From DASXHY01 sp035552155 (lineage in GTDB: Bacteria > Verrucomicrobiota > Verrucomicrobiia > Limisphaerales > DASXHY01): 64,000 nt of DNA. Shown one piece after another: positions 59,564-64,000 of the stretch. Each line of letters begins with the position of its first letter. Position 1 is the stretch's first letter. Both the position numbers and the translations under genes were made by a program. The notes beneath the pieces are model-generated. The model saw only the letters and a list, made by a program, of their open reading frames with translations, was not told the origin of the DNA and searched no databases. The stretch is taken from NCBI GenBank assembly GCA_035552155.1, contig DASZLX010000043.1, forward strand, positions 186,001-250,000. Reading direction: 5' to 3'.

Positions 59564-60688
59564 ATGAACTCCGTAATCAAACCTTGGCTAGTTGCGAGCT
59601 TGACCATCGCGCTGCTTGGAAGCGCGTTGCTCTCCGGCGTCCTCATTGTGAAGCTCAGCCGTTTCGACGAGGAAAAAAAACACGCAGAGGAAGTGGAAGC
59701 TCTCGCGACTAAGAAGGGAACCGAGTTGGCCGCTCTTCAGGTCGAAGTTGCCTCTTTAACAAAACAGAAAGATGCGCTCGCGCCAACAGTCGCTGATTGG
59801 GAAAAGCGATTGGCTGAAAAAGCTGCCGCCGAAGCCACACTGGCCACGTTGCAGGCAAAGGAGCATCAGTCTGAATCGGATATTACGCGAGCTGGCCAAC
59901 GGTTGGACGAAACGACCCAAGCATTGATCGAAGCCGAAAAGCAAAAGACCGAAATCAGTTCCACAATTGACAAGCTCAAATCTGAATTGCTCTCCGTAGC
60001 CAAATCCAACACCGATACGAAGGCAATGCTGGAAGCAGCGGCGAATGCTGAGCATCGTCTCAGTGATGCCACCAACGCCTTTGCAAATATCGCTGCTCGA
60101 CGAAAAGAACTCGAGGCGGATACGGAGTCCGCGCAAACGAATATCACACTGATCCGAAAGGAAACCGATGGTTTGCGTTCAACGCGCGAAGCACTGACTA
60201 CTGACACTGCCGCGCTTCGTCAGCAGATTCAGTACTTAAAGGATCAGCTCGCAACTTTAGACACGCAGGCAGCCGAATTTAAAGCGCGTCAAACTGCTCT
60301 TAAAGAGGAAGAACTAGAGCTCACAAAGGTTCAACAACAGATCGCAACCACTGAAGCTCGCACGGCGGAATTGGAAACGCGCCGACTACAAACGGTTTCT
60401 GCTATCACCCAGTTGACGAATCGTTTCGAACTAGCCAAAAAAGAAACTTTTGAAGCTGAAGCTCAGCTCGAGAAATCAAAATCTGACTTGCAGTTGGCTG
60501 ATTCACAACTGACGTCTGCGCGGAAGCTGAGCCAAGAATTCTCAGCCAGGCAAGGCGAGCTCACCCGCGAAGTTTCTCAATTAGAAGCCAGCATCGAGCG
60601 GCTCAAGAAAGAAAAGGAATCTCTGGAAAAGGAAATTGGCCAATTGGATTCCAAACAGGAAAAAACACAGGCGAATGCTCCAAAATAA
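59564..60688 (+). CDS. Membrane-anchored long coiled-coil protein
   Basis: 374 residues. One N-terminal membrane helix (about 8-30, LVASLTIALLGSALLSGVLI) is followed by an almost unbroken coiled coil to about residue 365, rich in Glu, Lys, Ala and Gln (EVEALATKKGTELAALQVEV and similar). No enzyme motif is present. The start follows the gap by a short leader and the stop is 26 bp before the AAA+ gene. It is probably an inner-membrane scaffold or stalk for the module. No family is recognised; superficially it resembles coiled-coil partners in several anti-phage systems. Confidence 0.7.
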   Translation: MNSVIKPWLVASLTIALLGSALLSGVLIVKLSRFDEEKKHAEEVEALATKKGTELAALQVEVASLTKQKDALAPTVADWEKRLAEKAAAEATLATLQAKEHQSESDITRAGQRLDETTQALIEAEKQKTEISSTIDKLKSELLSVAKSNTDTKAMLEAAANAEHRLSDATNAFANIAARRKELEADTESAQTNITLIRKETDGLRSTREALTTDTAALRQQIQYLKDQLATLDTQAAEFKARQTALKEEELELTKVQQQIATTEARTAELETRRLQTVSAITQLTNRFELAKKETFEAEAQLEKSKSDLQLADSQLTSARKLSQEFSARQGELTREVSQLEASIERLKKEKESLEKEIGQLDSKQEKTQANAPK

Positions 60689-60714
60689 TGAGCGGCCACA
60701 AATAGGAAATTAAA

Positions 60715-62682
60715 ATGTCCAGTACCCAGATATTACAATGGTCCCTGTGGGGGCTTTCGCTGTTTGCCGGAGTCGGCGCGATCCTAGCATTGTTCAAGCT
60801 TCGGGATGCAGAGCGTTACCTACCGAAATGGACAGAACTCACGGAGATAGACGCAGTTTTGACAGTTCGCCGTGAAGAGTTGCGCCAGGTTACCGAGGGC
60901 GTTGAAAAACGTCATGCCGAAATCGGTCAGCTTGAAGCAACGGTGGGTAATCTGCGAATTCTTAAGGAGTGGCAGGACGCAAACCCAGAAGCGCCTGCTC
61001 GAATCCAGCAAATGATGATCGACCTGGAACGGTGCAAGTCCGAATTGGCCGCAGTGCAACAGAAGCTGGCCCAAGAAGAACAATTCCTTAAAGCCGCAAT
61101 TCAAGAAAACGATAAGCTCAAGGAGGATAGAATTCGACTAACCCAAGAGACCAAAGCTCTCGGTGAAAAGTTTGAGGGGCTTCAGAAGCAAAAAGCTGAA
61201 GTTGAGAAAACAATTCAAGACCTGGATGGCCACCAGCGCGATCTCCAACGCCAGGTCAACGACCTACTCGACAAACAATTCGTAGCGGAAAAGGAATTGG
61301 CGGAATTGACGGACCAGGTCGCAGCTGCTCAAAAAGAAAAACGCGATGCCGAGGCTGGTCGCGACGAGGCGTTTGCCGAACGTAACGCGGCCCTTGCAGA
61401 AAAGGCAGGAATTGAAAAGGCAATCGAACAACTGAGGGATTTGGCCAAGGGCATGCAATCCAATTTGAAAGATGCCGGAGTCACGGGAGGCGGGAATTAC
61501 CAGGATTTGTCTAAGGGTATTTCCTTCCCGCCTTTGGCACCGACGTCACAGCCAATTTCCGAACAACTGGCAGTCGAGCGCGCCCAAAAATATATCTCGG
61601 GCAAGAAACTGGTCTTCCCAGAACGTATCATTCATGCCTTCCACACTTCGCTTAAGACCGGTGATATTTGTCCGTTGGTTGTCCTTGCTGGTATTAGCGG
61701 CACTGGCAAGAGTGAACTTCCACGTCATTATGCCGATGGCATGGGATTCCATTTTCTGCTGTCAGCCGTCCAACCCCGCTGGGACAGCCCGCAGGACCTG
61801 TTCGGTTTCTATAATTATCTGGAACGTCGCTATAAGGCAACCGAACTTGCTCGGGCCTTGGTCCAATTCGAACGGTTCAATCAAAAGGCCTTTGAGGAAG
61901 TTTTTGAGGATTCCGATATTGATAACCGCAGTGATCGAATGCTGCTCGTGCTGCTGGATGAGATGAACCTCGCTCGAACCGAATATTATTTCTCCGAGTT
62001 CCTCTCCAAGTTGGAAACCCGCCGAATGGTTAACGAAAACGTCGAAGCAGATAGGGGCCGCGCGGAAATTGAATTAGATATGGGTGGCACATCCAAAGAC
62101 GGCAACCGCGGACTCCGAATATACCCGGGCAAAAACGTACTATTCGTCGGTACCATGAACGAGGATGAATCCACTCAGTCCCTTTCCGACAAAGTTATCG
62201 ACCGCGCCACGGTTTTACGGTTCGGTCGGCCAAAAAAGACCAATCCTCAGATGAGTGGTGGACAGGAGTCCCCGGTCAAAAATGGACTAACCTTTCAACA
62301 GTGGGAAGGCTGGTTGCAAAAGCCCGAAGACTTGAACAATCACGCCCATGCCGTCGATGATTGGATTGATAAATTGAATGATGCCCTGGATCGGCTTGGG
62401 CGCCCATTTGCGTTTCGGGTGGACCGTTCCATCAGGTCATATATCGCCAATTATCCCCGTTGGGTAACGGAATGGCACAAACGTGCCATGGCCGACCAGA
62501 TTGAACAGCGTATTTTCCCAAAGCTTCGCGGTATTGAACCCGATCAAGGCGAAGCCCCTCATGCCTTTAATGTAATTAGCTCAATCATCGACGAGTTGGA
62601 AGATGAGCCTCTGAAACAAGCTTTCCAAAAGAGCTATCGAGATCAGTCAACATTCCTGTTTCGAGGAGTTGTTCGGGAATAG
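60715..62682 (+). CDS. Membrane-anchored coiled-coil McrB-like AAA+ NTPase
   Basis: 655 residues. An N-terminal membrane helix (about 7-27) is followed by a long coiled coil (about 45-250) and an AAA+ domain. Walker A is GISGTGKS at 326-333, Walker B is LLVLLDEMNLARTEYYFSEF with Asp415-Glu416, and the McrB-type motif is GTMNED at 479-484. The DEMNLAR and GTMN motifs are specific to the McrB branch of AAA+ proteins, which use GTP in E. coli. Standard McrB has a DNA- or base-binding N-terminal domain; here it is replaced by a membrane anchor and coiled coil. The DUF2357 gene begins 6 bp after the stop. Confidence 0.85.
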   Translation: MSSTQILQWSLWGLSLFAGVGAILALFKLRDAERYLPKWTELTEIDAVLTVRREELRQVTEGVEKRHAEIGQLEATVGNLRILKEWQDANPEAPARIQQMMIDLERCKSELAAVQQKLAQEEQFLKAAIQENDKLKEDRIRLTQETKALGEKFEGLQKQKAEVEKTIQDLDGHQRDLQRQVNDLLDKQFVAEKELAELTDQVAAAQKEKRDAEAGRDEAFAERNAALAEKAGIEKAIEQLRDLAKGMQSNLKDAGVTGGGNYQDLSKGISFPPLAPTSQPISEQLAVERAQKYISGKKLVFPERIIHAFHTSLKTGDICPLVVLAGISGTGKSELPRHYADGMGFHFLLSAVQPRWDSPQDLFGFYNYLERRYKATELARALVQFERFNQKAFEEVFEDSDIDNRSDRMLLVLLDEMNLARTEYYFSEFLSKLETRRMVNENVEADRGRAEIELDMGGTSKDGNRGLRIYPGKNVLFVGTMNEDESTQSLSDKVIDRATVLRFGRPKKTNPQMSGGQESPVKNGLTFQQWEGWLQKPEDLNNHAHAVDDWIDKLNDALDRLGRPFAFRVDRSIRSYIANYPRWVTEWHKRAMADQIEQRIFPKLRGIEPDQGEAPHAFNVISSIIDELEDEPLKQAFQKSYRDQSTFLFRGVVRE

Positions 62683-62688
62683 CCCCCG

Positions 62689-64000
62689 ATGGCTCCAACC
62701 TTACAATCGCCCGAACCTTGGAGTTGCTTGCTGGGTCAGCAGACGCTACTCACGTCATGTTCTCACCTAAATGGGTCAGCATCTCCAAGAATTCTCTTGG
62801 ATGTTCAGAAGCCGATACTTCGTATTTCTTTGCCAAGTGGACAGGCACCGCTGCCGCCAGCGTCCTTTCCATTTACATTTGGCAGTTCCCGCTATCAAGC
62901 GTTTCACCTTCCGACGGATTCACGTATTCAACGCGAACATCCGGACTTTTCTCTAACGTTGCCGCTCCCGGAAGGCGCCATTAATGTAAACCAATCCCAA
63001 CCAGTCTGTCGGCCCGCAGAAAAACGGCCGCACAATGTAGAAAGCCGATCCGGCAGCCACTACGTCGATGCATGGATAGACTGGCAGGTCTGGGCCTTCC
63101 AGGAACTGGGACATTTGCCAGAGGAACCGGACGAATTCGATGCCGCCACGCGTTCTGCCACAATTCGTCGGTCGTGGACCGCAGCCAGTGAAGTGTGGTT
63201 TCGTAATGGTGGTGCCGATGCCGGTATGGCTCTAATCGTCCGTTTAAGCAGGGAATCGACCTTGCGCCGGGCACTAGAAACAGTCAGTCGGCATCCGCGT
63301 CGGATTCTCCAGCGCTATCGCAACGACACCCCGATTAGCCGGATTCAGGAACTCGATCCGGCTTGTATTCGCGATTATGCCCGTCGCCCTGGTATCTCTG
63401 CGCTGGAAAAAGCCGGCCCGCGCCAGCGGCTCCTAGCTGTACTGCGACGAGAACTCCGTGACACGCTGGAGAATCGCGTCGCTTGTTGGGTAATGGAACG
63501 CATTGCGTATCGGGCTGGAGCCTATTGTTCTGAAAATAGCGCATACCATCAGGATGAGAAAGTGGAGGGGGTTAATCGTTTTGGCCGCAACAGCAAACAA
63601 TGGCGATCTTCCCAATGGCTTCAGGATGTTGCCCGCCTGAGGCAGGTGGTCGCCCAACCAAACTATCCGCTTCAGTTTGAAACCCGATATCAGGCGGTGT
63701 GGGAAACTTATCAGCGGCTCTTAAAGGAAAAGCGTGAGATTGATGATGCCTGGGCATGGCAGCGCATTCTCTGGGGCGAGACTGGCAGGCAATTGATTGC
63801 AGGCTGCCTACACCATTCCTATTCTTCAGTGGCGGCTAGCACGCCTTTTTATCGCACCGAATCCCGTCATGGATTTTGGACTGAGCTTCCAATCGCACCG
63901 GGCCCCTTCAAAACTCCTCATGGCGAATGCTATATCTTGGATTCTCGCGATCTTGATAGTGTCAAATCGCGCCATCGGTCACATTGGCTCGACCACCCGC
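62689..64000 (+). CDS. DUF2357-domain (McrC-like partner) protein, cut by the right edge
   Basis: The frame starting at the ATG at 62689 stays open to the window end, giving 437 residues. An N-terminal beta-rich part (ILLDVQKPILRISLPSGQAP) is followed by the DUF2357 helical core: SRHPRRILQRYRNDTPISRI, then LRRELRDTLENRVACWVMER. In known McrBC-type systems such a protein continues with a PD-(D/E)XK nuclease and bridges it to the AAA+ ring; that part would lie beyond the edge. It starts 6 bp after the AAA+ stop, a strong sign of a shared transcript. Confidence 0.78.
   Translation, partial: MAPTLQSPEPWSCLLGQQTLLTSCSHLNGSASPRILLDVQKPILRISLPSGQAPLPPASFPFTFGSSRYQAFHLPTDSRIQREHPDFSLTLPLPEGAINVNQSQPVCRPAEKRPHNVESRSGSHYVDAWIDWQVWAFQELGHLPEEPDEFDAATRSATIRRSWTAASEVWFRNGGADAGMALIVRLSRESTLRRALETVSRHPRRILQRYRNDTPISRIQELDPACIRDYARRPGISALEKAGPRQRLLAVLRRELRDTLENRVACWVMERIAYRAGAYCSENSAYHQDEKVEGVNRFGRNSKQWRSSQWLQDVARLRQVVAQPNYPLQFETRYQAVWETYQRLLKEKREIDDAWAWQRILWGETGRQLIAGCLHHSYSSVAASTPFYRTESRHGFWTELPIAPGPFKTPHGECYILDSRDLDSVKSRHRSHWLDHP

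Larger units (their letters stand above)
50181..64000. mobile_element. Tn7-like transposon, glmS-proximal end and defence cargo (distal end outside the window)
   Basis: The end begins TGTGG and is followed by AATAAAGTTCTGAAC, 12 of 15 positions matching the Tn7 right-end repeat (AATAAAGTCTTAAAC) as I remember it. Seven related motifs follow. In Tn7 itself tnsA starts next to this end; here a restriction gene follows and no tnsA, B, C or D homologue is seen up to 64000. The transposition genes may be at the far end, or the element may be decayed. The cargo is two defence-like modules. The extent to the right edge is inferred. Confidence 0.72.

Noticed and set aside
50181..64000. Complete Tn7-like element with transposition genes in the window
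   Set aside because: No TnsA, TnsB, TnsC or TnsD/TniQ-like protein could be recognised, and no inverted set of end repeats was found up to 64000.

Overview
The window looks like a chromosomal segment from a GC-rich member of the Verrucomicrobiota, probably of the Pedosphaera/Limisphaerales kind. The supporting signs are paired prepilin-type proteins carrying the H-X9-DG signature, abundant secreted glycoside hydrolases, a lipase-maturation-factor-like protein, and many short palindromic repeats between genes. No rRNA gene is present, so this assignment is an inference from gene content.

Layout. 1-18.2 kb is mostly housekeeping and hypothetical genes: rpiB (cut by the left edge), a zinc alcohol dehydrogenase, a DCC-lipase maturation factor fusion, a rhodanese, an M14-like deacylase, a PRC-barrel protein, a RibD-C reductase, a single-domain response regulator, a DUF5060/DUF4038 glycosidase-like protein, an HtrA protease, an FAH-family hydrolase, two prepilin-like proteins, proS, a YugP-type membrane protease, a sigma-70 factor and apt. 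18.5-33.7 kb is a biosynthetic locus: one 4494-residue NRPS followed, with a 14-bp overlap, by a SyrD-type exporter. 33.8-41.3 kb holds small proteins, tRNA-Lys(CUU), a GH16-GH3 beta-glucan pair and a two-component system. 41.4-46.5 kb is a tightly overlapping minus-strand operon headed by a GbsR-type regulator with two matching operator-like palindromes. 46.6-50.2 kb carries a lipoprotein, a 279-bp MITE-like element, a DUF309 protein and glmS.

From 50181 to the right edge the DNA appears to lie inside a Tn7-like transposon. Exactly 25 bp after the glmS stop there is a TGTGG terminus followed by seven copies of a 15-bp motif that closely resembles the Tn7 TnsB-binding sites as I recall them. 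No transposition gene is visible; the other end must lie beyond the window. The cargo is defence-like. First comes a type I restriction-modification locus in the order hsdR, PD-(D/E)XK protein, hsdS, response regulator, histidine-kinase-like protein, hsdM-like scar, hsdM. After a small VF530 protein comes a three-gene module: a membrane-anchored coiled-coil protein, a membrane-anchored coiled-coil McrB-like AAA+ protein, and a DUF2357 protein cut by the edge.

The strongest candidates for undescribed biology are (1) the type I R-M system with a low-GC two-component pair placed between its specificity and methylation genes, (2) the membrane coiled-coil McrB/DUF2357 module, both carried by a Tn7-like element in attTn7, and (3) the NRPS, which reads like two assembly lines fused in one polypeptide (C-A-T-TE, then A-T-C-A-T-C-FkbH-T-TE), with a Cys nucleophile in both thioesterase domains and a glycerate-loading FkbH domain in the last module.
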